From Olivibacter jilunii (GTDB lineage Bacteria > Bacteroidota > Bacteroidia > Sphingobacteriales > Sphingobacteriaceae), in the NCBI RefSeq assembly GCF_900607235.1, contig NZ_LR027856.1, positions 1 to 64,000 on the forward strand: DNA of 64,000 nucleotides. Reading direction: 5' to 3'. How positions within the stretch are numbered: position 1 is the stretch's first letter; each line of letters begins with the position of its first letter. The notes beneath the pieces are model-generated. The model worked only from the letters and a program-made list of their open reading frames with translations. It did no database searches and was not told where the DNA came from. The position numbers and the translations under genes were made by a program. Shown in pieces: positions 37,497 to 47,100 of this stretch.

Positions 37497-38312
37497 ATGT
37501 CGATACATAAAGAAGTTAGAAAAGTTACGGTAAATAGCATCTTAGAGATGAAAGCTACCGGTGAAAAAATTTCGGTATTAACGGCTTATGATTATACCAT
37601 GGCAAGTATTTTAGATGCAGCGGGTGTTGATATAATCTTAGTGGGTGACTCGGCTGCCAATGTAATGGCAGGTTACGATACCACGTTACCAATAACCTTA
37701 GATCAGATGATATACCATGCCGCCTCAGTTTCCCGGGCAATCAAACGAGCCATGCTGGTGGTTGATTTACCTTTTGGAAGCTACCAGGGAGACCCATATG
37801 ATGCTCTAAAAGCAGCCGTACGGGTTATGAAAGAAACGGGCGCCCATGCGCTGAAATTGGAAGGCGGGATAGAAATCAAAGAAGCTATCAAATTAATTAT
37901 CAATGCCGGTATACCGGTAATGGGACATCTCGGACTTATGCCTCAGTCGATAAACACGTATGGTGGTTACGGTTTAAGGGCGACCGGTGTACATGAAGCG
38001 CATAAATTGAATACAGATGCGCAACTTTTGCATGAGTTGGGTTGTTTTGCCGTTGTGTTAGAAAAAATTCCCGCCAAACTGGCGAAAGAAGTAACGGATC
38101 ATTTGCGTATACCAACCATTGGTATAGGCGCAGGTTCGGCAACGGATGGACAAGTGCTGGTTGTTCATGACTTATTAGGGTTGAATAAGCATTTTAAACC
38201 AAAATTCGTTCGCCAGTATTTGCAACTTGATCAACTGATTACCTCCGCGGTTCAACAATACATCGCAGATGTGAAGGCCGTAGAATTTCCGAATGATAGC
38301 GAGCAGTATTAA
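37497..38312 (+). CDS. panB: 3-methyl-2-oxobutanoate hydroxymethyltransferase
   Basis: First committed step of pantothenate synthesis: adds a hydroxymethyl group from methylene-tetrahydrofolate to alpha-ketoisovalerate. The 271-residue TIM-barrel protein has ISVLTAYDYTMASILDAAGV, the metal site LVGDSAANVMAGYDTTLPIT, MKETGAHALKLEGG, IPVMGHLGLMPQSIN and the catalytic AVVLEKIPAKLA. All are intact. It is divergent from the DtxR-type gene with a minimal promoter region. Confidence 0.96.
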   Translation: MSIHKEVRKVTVNSILEMKATGEKISVLTAYDYTMASILDAAGVDIILVGDSAANVMAGYDTTLPITLDQMIYHAASVSRAIKRAMLVVDLPFGSYQGDPYDALKAAVRVMKETGAHALKLEGGIEIKEAIKLIINAGIPVMGHLGLMPQSINTYGGYGLRATGVHEAHKLNTDAQLLHELGCFAVVLEKIPAKLAKEVTDHLRIPTIGIGAGSATDGQVLVVHDLLGLNKHFKPKFVRQYLQLDQLITSAVQQYIADVKAVEFPNDSEQY

Positions 38313-38425
38313 GTATGAATAAGCTGCTTCGTGACCAAAGGTGTTAAGATAGTTTGTAATATTGTTGTAGAACACACAGCCTTTTTGAACTAATCGCTAT
38401 TTTTATAGCAATCAAATCAGCTTAC

Positions 38426-39904
38426 ATGAAAAAAATCTGTCTACTTGCTTTATGCCTGTATCTATTTTTTAGTAAATCCTTTGCGCAACCGGATCCACCG
38501 GCCGATACGGTTATCTCCACGAAGCATACCACCGTCATTAAAGGGAGCAAAATTGCTTATAATACAAGCATCGGTATGCAGCCGATATGGAATGACGAAG
38601 GCAAAGCCATTGCAACGGTCAACTATACCTATTATGAACGATCGGACGTAAACGACAAAAAGCATCGACCCTTGGTGATCTCGTTTAACGGAGGGCCCGG
38701 TTCGGCGTCCTTATGGATGGAAATTGGTTATACAGGACCGCGGATTCTGACTTTGGATGATGAGGGCTATCCGGTGCAGCCATATGGAGAGATGCGCGAT
38801 AATCCCTATTCTATTTTAGATGTAGCCGATATCGTTTACATTAATCCTGTAAACACCGGCTATTCAAGAATTCTGGATAAAAAAACAGATAAGTCACTGT
38901 TTTTCGGAGTAAATGCCGATATCAAATACTTGGCTGCCTGGTTGAATACCTTTGTTACCAGAATCAATAGGTGGCAGTCTCCCAAATATCTAATTGGAGA
39001 GAGTTACGGAACAACGCGTGTATCGGGCTTGGCACTTGAGCTTCAGGATGCGCAATGGATGTATCTTAATGGAGTCGTTTTGGTGTCTCCAACCGACCTC
39101 GGATTAAAAAGAGAAGGGCCGGTAGACCTTGCCTTGCGGCTCCCTTATTTTGCGGCTACGGCTTGGTATCATAAGGCGCTTGGAAGCGATATGCAGCAAA
39201 AAGACTTGGATCAATTACTGCCTGAAGTTGAAGAATTCACCGTAAACGAATTGTTGCCCACGGTAACGCGAGGTGGTTCGGTACCGATGGCCGAGAAACA
39301 ACAAATTGCGTCGAAAATGGCGCGATATGCAGGGATATCGGAAAAGTTAATACTTCAGAATAATTTCGACATATCTACTCAGTTTTTTTGGAAAGAACTG
39401 TTGCGTGATAGAGGTTTAACCATTGGACGTTTGGATTCGCGCTATCTTGGTAAAGATAAAAAAGATGGGGGCGAGCGGCCGGACTATAATGCTGAGCTTA
39501 GCTCCTGGATGCACTCCTTTACTCCCGCAATCAACTATTATGTTCGCAACGAACTGAATTTCAAAACCGACGTAAAGTATAATGTCTTTGGTTCTGTATA
39601 TCCTTGGGATCGTAGTGATGATCATACAGGCAACGATCTACAACAAGCCATGGCAGAAAACCCTTATCTGCATGTCATGGTGCAATCCGGCTATTATGAC
39701 GGTGCTTGCGACTATTTTAATGCTAAATATAATTTGTGGCAAATGGATCCTGCCGGGAAGTTTCAGGATAGAATGTCTTTTAAGGGATATCGCACAGGGC
39801 ATATGATTTACATGCGGCAGGTGGATTTAGAAAAAGCAAATGATGATCTGCGGGAATTTATTGCTAAGTCGACCGTAAAGAGCGGCGTTCCTGCAAAATA
39901 TTAA
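38426..39904 (+). CDS. Serine carboxypeptidase-like S10 family peptidase
   Basis: A 492-residue exported hydrolase. The signal peptide (residues 1-20, ending SFAQ) leads into an alpha/beta-hydrolase fold. NGGPGSASLWMEIGYTGP forms the oxyanion region, YLIGESYGTTR holds the nucleophile Ser near residue 193, YYDGACDYF supplies Asp, and GYRTGHMIY supplies His. These are the S10 carboxypeptidase triad. It should remove C-terminal residues from peptides in the periplasm. It is monocistronic with its own terminator. Confidence 0.92.
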   Translation: MKKICLLALCLYLFFSKSFAQPDPPADTVISTKHTTVIKGSKIAYNTSIGMQPIWNDEGKAIATVNYTYYERSDVNDKKHRPLVISFNGGPGSASLWMEIGYTGPRILTLDDEGYPVQPYGEMRDNPYSILDVADIVYINPVNTGYSRILDKKTDKSLFFGVNADIKYLAAWLNTFVTRINRWQSPKYLIGESYGTTRVSGLALELQDAQWMYLNGVVLVSPTDLGLKREGPVDLALRLPYFAATAWYHKALGSDMQQKDLDQLLPEVEEFTVNELLPTVTRGGSVPMAEKQQIASKMARYAGISEKLILQNNFDISTQFFWKELLRDRGLTIGRLDSRYLGKDKKDGGERPDYNAELSSWMHSFTPAINYYVRNELNFKTDVKYNVFGSVYPWDRSDDHTGNDLQQAMAENPYLHVMVQSGYYDGACDYFNAKYNLWQMDPAGKFQDRMSFKGYRTGHMIYMRQVDLEKANDDLREFIAKSTVKSGVPAKY

Positions 39905-39926
39905 TAATATTATTAAAAATAATACA

Positions 39927-39960
39927 AACGCCTGAACATGCTGTTCAGGCGTTTTTTTTT
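39927..39960 (+). terminator. Rho-independent terminator after the S10 peptidase gene
   Basis: AACGCCTGAAC (39927-39937) pairs perfectly with GTTCAGGCGTT (39943-39953) around a 5-base loop and is followed by a long T-run. No gene is evident from 39961 to 40161. Confidence 0.93.
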
Positions 39961-40161
39961 GAAGGTGATATAGAATTGAACACCTTTCGGGAGTTGAAAA
40001 AAAAAGCGCCCCAGTAGTCCGTATTCCCTAAACAAAAGCCCGATACGCTTGTTCAATGAGAGTCGATATCTTAAGAAGTTCGTCACCACGGCAATTATTT
40101 GCAGGATATCGAAGAAGCTTACGCAGAATCCTTGTTACAGATATAATGAGATTTAAAAACT

Positions 40162-42288
40162 ATGGAACGAAAAGTCTACCCTGGTAGTCCCTATCCGCAA
40201 GGGGCCACCTATGATGGCAAAGGAACGAACTTCGCTTTATTTGCCAGACACGCAGAAGGCGTTGAACTTTGCCTCTTTGATTCAGATCAATCAGATGCCA
40301 ATGAAGAACGAATACCTATCAAAGAAAGAACCCATGATATTTGGCATATCTACCTTCCGGATGTGAAACCCGGACAGAAATACGGCTATCGGGTCCATGG
40401 CCCCTATAAACCGGATGAAGGACATCGCTTTAATCCAAATAAGCTTTTGATGGATCCCTACGCCAAGGCAATAGCCGGTGTTATCAAGTGGCACGAGTCT
40501 ATTTTTGGATACAATATCAAAGATGGTGAAAAAGACCTAAGTTTTAACGAACAAGATAGTGCCCCATATGTTCCCAAATCGGTTGTTATCGATGATTCCT
40601 TCGATTGGGGGAACGATCGAAAGCCTAATGTTATGTACCATCAGACCATCATCTATGAAGCACATGTTAAGGGGTTCACTTATACACATCCCGATATCCC
40701 GGATAATATCCGAGGTAGCTATGCAGCTATCGGTCATCCCACAACTGTTCAATATCTAAAAGATCTTGGAATTACTTCCATAGAACTCTTGCCCATTCAC
40801 CATTTTGTAAATGACTGGCATCTCCAGGATATTGGCCTAAGCAATTATTGGGGCTACAATACGATAGGTTTCTTTGCACCTGATGTAAAGTATAGCTCCA
40901 GTGGCATGAATGGTGAGCAGGTTACAGAGTTTAAACAGATGGTGAAAAATCTACATGAAGCAGGTATCGAAGTGATTTTAGATGTAGTATACAATCACAC
41001 GGCAGAGGGTAACGAATTAGGGCCAACGCTAAGTTTTCGTGGCATTGATAATAGCTCTTATTATCGGCTTACTGAAGATGGTCGTTATTACGTAGATTAT
41101 ACCGGTACCGGAAATACTTTGAATGCCAACCTGCCAAATGTGCTGCAACTGATTATGGATAGTCTTCGTTATTGGATTTTAGAAATGCGTGTTGACGGCT
41201 TCCGTTTTGATTTGGCATCAACGTTAGCGCGCGAGTTTCATGACGTAAATAAGCTGAGCGCATTTTTTGATATTATCCACCAAGATCCAATTATCTCGCA
41301 GGTAAAGTTGATTGCAGAGCCTTGGGATATCGGAGAAGGGGGGTACCAGGTAGGTAACTTTCCTGCAGGCTGGGTGGAATGGAATGGAAAATATCGTGAT
41401 TGTATACGCGATTACTGGCGCGGAGAGGAAAGTAAATTAGGTGAATTTGCCTCTCGATTTACCGGTAGCTCCGATTTGTATCGGGATGATTACAGAACAC
41501 CCACAGCCAGTGTAAACTTTATTACTGCGCACGACGGTTTTACTCTGAATGATTTGGTTTCTTATAACGAAAAACATAACGAAGCCAATGGCGAGGATAA
41601 CAACGATGGGGAGAGCCATAATCGCTCTTGGAACTGTGGAGAAGAAGGTCCGACTGATAATTTGGAAGTTTTGGCGTTGCGGTCTAAACAAAAACGGAAT
41701 TTTTTAACCACCTTGTTTTTATCTCAAGGTATTCCTATGTTATTGGGTGGCGATGAATTGGGACGTACACAACAAGGGAACAACAATGGCTATTGCCAGG
41801 ATAATGAAATATCATGGTATAATTGGAAAGAGGCAGATCAGGACTTGTTAGCCTTTACCAAAAAATTAATAAACTTAAGAAAAAGCCATCCAACCTTTTG
41901 CCGCCGAAAATGGTTCATGGGACAGAAGATAAAGGGTGCCGGTGTTGAAGATATCGTTTGGTTTTTGCCGGAAGGCAATATTATGCCGGACGAAGCATGG
42001 GATAATGATACTGCTAAATCGCTCGCGGTTTATCTAGATGGTAGAGGGATTAGGTCGGTAGACCCTAAAGGCAATAAAATTTACGACGATCATTTTTATG
42101 TAATCTTCAATGCTCATCATGAGCCGATTGATTATAAGCTTCCAAATGAAAAATATGGAAGTAAGTGGACTAAAGTATTAAATACCGACGATGCACAGGT
42201 AGAAGATGAGAATGGTTATCAACCGGGTGATGTCATCAAAGTGGCCGGGCGTTCCGTTGTTCTTTTTCATGCCCCTTTACAGGGTTAA
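40162..42288 (+). CDS. glgX: Glycogen debranching enzyme, isoamylase type (GlgX/TreX)
   Basis: Cleaves alpha-1,6 branches of glycogen or maltodextrins. The 708-residue protein has an N-terminal CBM48 domain (GSPYPQGATYDGKGTNFALF) and a GH13_11 catalytic barrel. The barrel shows LDVVYNHTAEGNELGP near residue 272, the nucleophile in GFRFDLAS near 348, the acid/base in IAEPWDIGEGGYQVG near 386 and FITAHDGFTLNDLVSYNEKH near 452. It is the first gene of a three-gene cluster with treZ (15 bases downstream) and treY-malQ, supplying linear chains for trehalose formation. Confidence 0.93.
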   Translation: MERKVYPGSPYPQGATYDGKGTNFALFARHAEGVELCLFDSDQSDANEERIPIKERTHDIWHIYLPDVKPGQKYGYRVHGPYKPDEGHRFNPNKLLMDPYAKAIAGVIKWHESIFGYNIKDGEKDLSFNEQDSAPYVPKSVVIDDSFDWGNDRKPNVMYHQTIIYEAHVKGFTYTHPDIPDNIRGSYAAIGHPTTVQYLKDLGITSIELLPIHHFVNDWHLQDIGLSNYWGYNTIGFFAPDVKYSSSGMNGEQVTEFKQMVKNLHEAGIEVILDVVYNHTAEGNELGPTLSFRGIDNSSYYRLTEDGRYYVDYTGTGNTLNANLPNVLQLIMDSLRYWILEMRVDGFRFDLASTLAREFHDVNKLSAFFDIIHQDPIISQVKLIAEPWDIGEGGYQVGNFPAGWVEWNGKYRDCIRDYWRGEESKLGEFASRFTGSSDLYRDDYRTPTASVNFITAHDGFTLNDLVSYNEKHNEANGEDNNDGESHNRSWNCGEEGPTDNLEVLALRSKQKRNFLTTLFLSQGIPMLLGGDELGRTQQGNNNGYCQDNEISWYNWKEADQDLLAFTKKLINLRKSHPTFCRRKWFMGQKIKGAGVEDIVWFLPEGNIMPDEAWDNDTAKSLAVYLDGRGIRSVDPKGNKIYDDHFYVIFNAHHEPIDYKLPNEKYGSKWTKVLNTDDAQVEDENGYQPGDVIKVAGRSVVLFHAPLQG

Positions 42289-42303
42289 CTTCACGATTAT
42301 ATT

Positions 42304-44133
42304 ATGAGCCGATCACTTAATTTTAATGCTTTTGGAGTAGATATTCATACCGGTCAAACCACAATAGGAGTATGGGCACCGAGTAGTAAGGAAGTCCGCG
42401 TACATGTCGAAAATGGTGACGTAATCGACCTGAAGGAGGCCGGCTTTGGTTTTTGGTCTGCCAATACCGAAAAAATAAAAGATGGTACCTTATACAAGGT
42501 AGCTTTAGATCAGGAATCCGCTTTGCCGGATCCTGCCTCTCGTTTTCAGCCTCAGGGCGTCCATGGGTATTCTCAGGCTATCGACCTAAGCAAACACAAT
42601 TGGTCAGACCAACAATGGCATAACCTGGCATTGGAAGACTATCTTATTTATGAGCTTCATGTGGGTACGTTTACTTCTGATGGAACTTTTGACGGGGTTG
42701 TCGGCAAGCTTGATCACTTAATTGAATTAGGTGTAAACGCGATTGAGATCATGCCGGTAGCCCAATTTCCCGGTGAAAGAAACTGGGGCTATGACGGTGT
42801 CTTTCCTTTTGCTGTCCAAGCAAGTTACGGTGGGCCGCGCGCTTTGCAACGCTTAGTTGACGCCTGTCATCGCAAAGGGATAGCCGTTATTCTAGACGTC
42901 GTTTATAACCATGTCGGACCGGAAGGGAATTATCTCGAATCATATGGGCCTTTTTTTACCGATAAATACCATACGCCATGGGGAAAAGCCATCAATGTGG
43001 ATGATGCTTATTGCGATGGCGTACGGCAATTTATTCTTGAGAATATGCGGATGTGGTTTCGCGATTTTCATATTGACGCACTTCGACTGGATGCCGTACA
43101 TGCTATCAAGGATTACGGAGCAAAGCATATTTTGGCAGCCATGCGTGAACAGCTGGATGAGCTTTCAGCCGTCAGTGGAAAGCCGTATTACCTTATCGGC
43201 GAGTGCGATTTAAATGATGTCCGTTATATAACTCCGGTAAACGAGGGCGGTTATGGACTGCATGCGCAATGGATCGATGAGTTTCATCATGCCTTGAGAG
43301 TTACCGTGGGCGAGCCCCGAAACGGATACTATGCCGATTTCGAACCGCTAATTCACTTGGCAAAGTCTTTTCGCGATGGGTATGTTTATGACGGGACGTA
43401 TTCACCTCATCGAAAAAAAACATTCGGCAATAAAGCGTCCGAAGCTAGTGGAAGTCAGTTTGTCGTTTTTTCTCAAAATCATGATCAAATTGGCAATCGT
43501 ATGTTGGGCGAACGCAGTAGTGCCTTATACAGTGAGGGATTGCAGAAGGTAATGGCTACTGCTGTGTTGGCGTCCCCTTATATTCCTATGTTATTTATGG
43601 GGGAAGAATATGGGGAGAAAAAACCTTTCCTATATTTCGTCAGTCATACCGATGAAGAACTTGCAGAGGCCGTAAGAAAGGGTAGACGTGCTGAATTTAA
43701 GGACTTTCATGGCGAAGAAGATGCTCCTGATCCAATGGCCGTGGCTACCTATGAACAGTCGAAGCTTAACTGGTCAGCCTTAGATGAATCGAACCATCGG
43801 GAAATTTTTACCTTTTATAAACGATTAATTCAATTAAGAAAGAAATACGAAGCATGGCATCGATTAGACCGTAAGCATATAAATGTTGAGGTCTGCAGCG
43901 ATTCAGGTGTTTTGCTGTTAAATCGATGGTCCGATCGGGAGTCGTTATTTTTTTATTTTAATTTCAGTGATAAGATCCAAGAAAGAAAGGATCACTTTCT
44001 GCAATATCCCAGTGCTAAAATTTTTGATACTTCTGATTCCCGGTTCTTCCAGAACGATTTTGTAATACCAAGCCCACCAATTTTGCACTTAGCTCCGCAG
44101 AGCGCATCTATTTATTACCAAACAAGCAAATAA
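42304..44133 (+). CDS. treZ: Malto-oligosyltrehalose trehalohydrolase
   Basis: Releases trehalose from maltooligosyl-trehalose ends. The 609-residue GH13_10 protein starts with a CBM48-like domain (TTIGVWAPSSKEVRVHVENG). The barrel then shows HVGTFTSDGTFDGV, NWGYDGVFPFAVQASYGGP, VILDVVYNHVGPEGNYL near residue 196, nucleophile in ALRLDAVHAI near 260, acid/base in LIGECDLND near 297, and SQNHDQIGNRM near 389. Length is normal. It begins 15 bases after glgX, and treY starts one base after its stop. Confidence 0.95.
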   Translation: MSRSLNFNAFGVDIHTGQTTIGVWAPSSKEVRVHVENGDVIDLKEAGFGFWSANTEKIKDGTLYKVALDQESALPDPASRFQPQGVHGYSQAIDLSKHNWSDQQWHNLALEDYLIYELHVGTFTSDGTFDGVVGKLDHLIELGVNAIEIMPVAQFPGERNWGYDGVFPFAVQASYGGPRALQRLVDACHRKGIAVILDVVYNHVGPEGNYLESYGPFFTDKYHTPWGKAINVDDAYCDGVRQFILENMRMWFRDFHIDALRLDAVHAIKDYGAKHILAAMREQLDELSAVSGKPYYLIGECDLNDVRYITPVNEGGYGLHAQWIDEFHHALRVTVGEPRNGYYADFEPLIHLAKSFRDGYVYDGTYSPHRKKTFGNKASEASGSQFVVFSQNHDQIGNRMLGERSSALYSEGLQKVMATAVLASPYIPMLFMGEEYGEKKPFLYFVSHTDEELAEAVRKGRRAEFKDFHGEEDAPDPMAVATYEQSKLNWSALDESNHREIFTFYKRLIQLRKKYEAWHRLDRKHINVEVCSDSGVLLLNRWSDRESLFFYFNFSDKIQERKDHFLQYPSAKIFDTSDSRFFQNDFVIPSPPILHLAPQSASIYYQTSK

Positions 44134-44134
44134 C

Positions 44135-47100
44135 ATGTATACTGTTTTTAATCCTGTAGCTACTTATCGTGTTCAGTTCCATAAAGGATTTACCTTCAAA
44201 GATGCACTGCAATTAGTTCCTTATTGGCAAGCTTTGGGTGTAAAAAGTCTTTATGCATCTCCCATTTTCGAAGCGGTGCCTGGAAGTACCCATGGATATG
44301 ATGTCATAAACCCGCTTACAGTAAATCCGGAAATAGGAACGCTCGATGAATTGCGAACACTCACGGCAAAATGTAAAGCGCATGGACTTGCGTGGATACA
44401 AGATATTGTTCCTAATCATATGGCTTTTCATGATGCAAACACTTGGCTAATGGATGTTATGGAAAAGGGGACTAACTCGCCCTTTGCCAATGTGTTTGAT
44501 ACCGGGCTCGGTAATGTTTTTTTTCAGGGAGCTATTATGGTGCCCTTCTTAGGGTCGACTTTAGAAAAAGCCATCGATCAAAAGGAAATTAAATTGGTAT
44601 GGAAGAAAAGCAAATTATGGTTAGCTTACTATGATCAGCTTTATCCTGTAAACTTGAATGCCTATCGAGCAATAATGGATCGTTTACTCAAACGCAGTCC
44701 AAATGAAGCAAAATCAGCGAAAAGTGCTTTGGATAAAGCAGAACAAACAAGAAAAGGGAGTGCGTCGGGGTTTGAAACATCATGGCTGAACTTTTTGGAT
44801 GAATGGAATAAATATACGCAAGCGCCGGGAGTGCAAAGCCGATTGAAACGTTTACTTGAGCAGATAAATCATGACCAGGAGGCACTCATCGCGGTATGTG
44901 AGCAGCAATACTACCGCCTGTGCAGCTGGGAGGAAACGGATTTAAAAATTAATTATCGTCGTTTTTTTACAGTTAATAGTTTGATCTGCACACAAGTGCA
45001 ACGAGATGATGTATTTACGCTAACACATCAATTCATAAAACAAATGGTTGACGAGGCCTGCTTTCAAGGCTTGCGTGTAGACCATATTGACGGACTTTTC
45101 GATCCGGAAAAGTATTTGTACGATTTAAGAAAGCTTGTAGGACCCGAGGTATACATTGTTGTTGAAAAGATTCTTGAAGATAAGGAGAAGCTTCCGGCCG
45201 TCTGGCCTATCCAAGGGACTTCCGGCTACGATTATTTAGCCCTTTCAAACAAACTTTTCACCGCAGACAGGGAACGTGCTTTCAATAAAATTTACAACCA
45301 AGTGGTTGGTCGTCATAACGATGATATTTGTCAACAGACGATAGAAAAGAAGTCTTATATTTTGCACCAACATATGCAGGGTGAGGCCGCCAATCTATTT
45401 GAATTTTTTCGACGGTCTAAGTTTTTATCGGATGTGGAACTCGAATCGCTTGATGTTACCCTGCTGAAAGAAGCGATCTCTTCCATCCTAATTTTTTGTC
45501 CAGTCTATAGATTTTATGGTAACAGCTTTCCATTAGAGTCAAGCGAAAGAAAGCAATTAAAAGCACTTTTTCAGGCTATTCGAGCTAACAAGCCAAATCT
45601 CATTGCTGCGCTTGACGTTTTGGAAGAACTCCTGTTGACAGTGCCGAAAAACAATAATAAACGTTTTAACGAGCGGCTATTATATTTTTATCAACGACTC
45701 ATGCAGTTTTCCGGCCCTTTGATGGCAAAAGGTGTGGAAGATACGCTGATGTATACGTATAACCGCTTTATCGGCCACAATGAAGTGGGGAGTTCGTTGT
45801 CAACTTTCGGGTTTTCAAAAAAAGCTTTCCATATGGAGATGGAAGAACGGCAGCGACATTGGCCGCTGGCCATGAACGGAACAGCCACGCATGATACCAA
45901 GCGCGGAGAGGATGCGCGGGCTAGACTGCAAGCATTGAGCTGTTTGCCCAAAAAATGGCAGACAACGGTATCGAATCTGGAGAATGCGGTAAAGTCAAGG
46001 CAGATCGTCGTTCCTGAAGTGAATGACCGCTATTTTATTTATCAAACGTTATTGGCGACTTATCCACTCATTGAAGAAGAACGTGAGGATTATCCTACAA
46101 GGTTATCAGCCTATCTGGAAAAGGCACTAAGAGAAGGGAAAGTGCATAGCGATTGGGCGGAACCAGATCAGGAATACGAAGAAAAGTGTATTAATTTTGC
46201 TCTTTCCATGCTCGATGAGGAAGCAGGTTTATGGCCGCTATGGGCATCGCTATTGGAAGAAGTGGATAGGTATGGAATGCTTAATTCACTGGGACAGGTA
46301 TTGTTAAAAACAACAGCTCCGGGAGTCCCGGATTTTTACCAAGGTGCGGAATACCAAGACCTTAGTTTTGTTGATCCCGACAACAGACGCAAGGTTGACT
46401 ACAAGCTACGCTACCGATTTTTAAAGTCGATTGAGAAGAAAGATATTGATTTGCTCACATATTGGCGCGAACATCCCAATGGCAATATAAAAATGGCGAT
46501 GATCGTAAAGCTGCTCCATTATCGATCACAGCACGCTAAGTTGTTTGAGCAAGGACTTTATTTGCCATTGAAGGTTAGAGGGCGGTATCGGAATCATATA
46601 CTAGCTTTTTGTCGTCGATTCGGCCAACAATGGAGTATTGCCATTATCCCTTTATATATCGCTGAGTTATGTATAGATCAAGCTTGTCCAATTGAGGATA
46701 TTAACTGGAAAGACACCAGGATCGACTGGCCTGAAGATATTCCCATCGATTTTGTTGATGTATTAAATAATGAAAATGGACAAGTAGAGCGGGCGCTGCA
46801 TTTGGCTGATCTGTTTAGGAACCGTTTGCCGCTAACAGTTTTGCATGTAAATGGAAGTGAGAAAACGCGAGCCGCTGGCATTTTGTTGTCGCTCACTTCT
46901 CTCCCCTCTGCGTTCGGTATAGGCGATTTAGGGCCAGAGGCTCAACGCTTTGCTTCACAGCTTTCGCGTGCGGGCCAACGCTTTTGGCAGTTACTTCCAT
47001 TAAATCCTACCGGAGCGAAGGAATATTATTCTCCTTACAGCGCTTATTCGGTATTTGCAGGGAACCCGATTTTAATCAGCCCGGAAGTATTGGTTCAAAA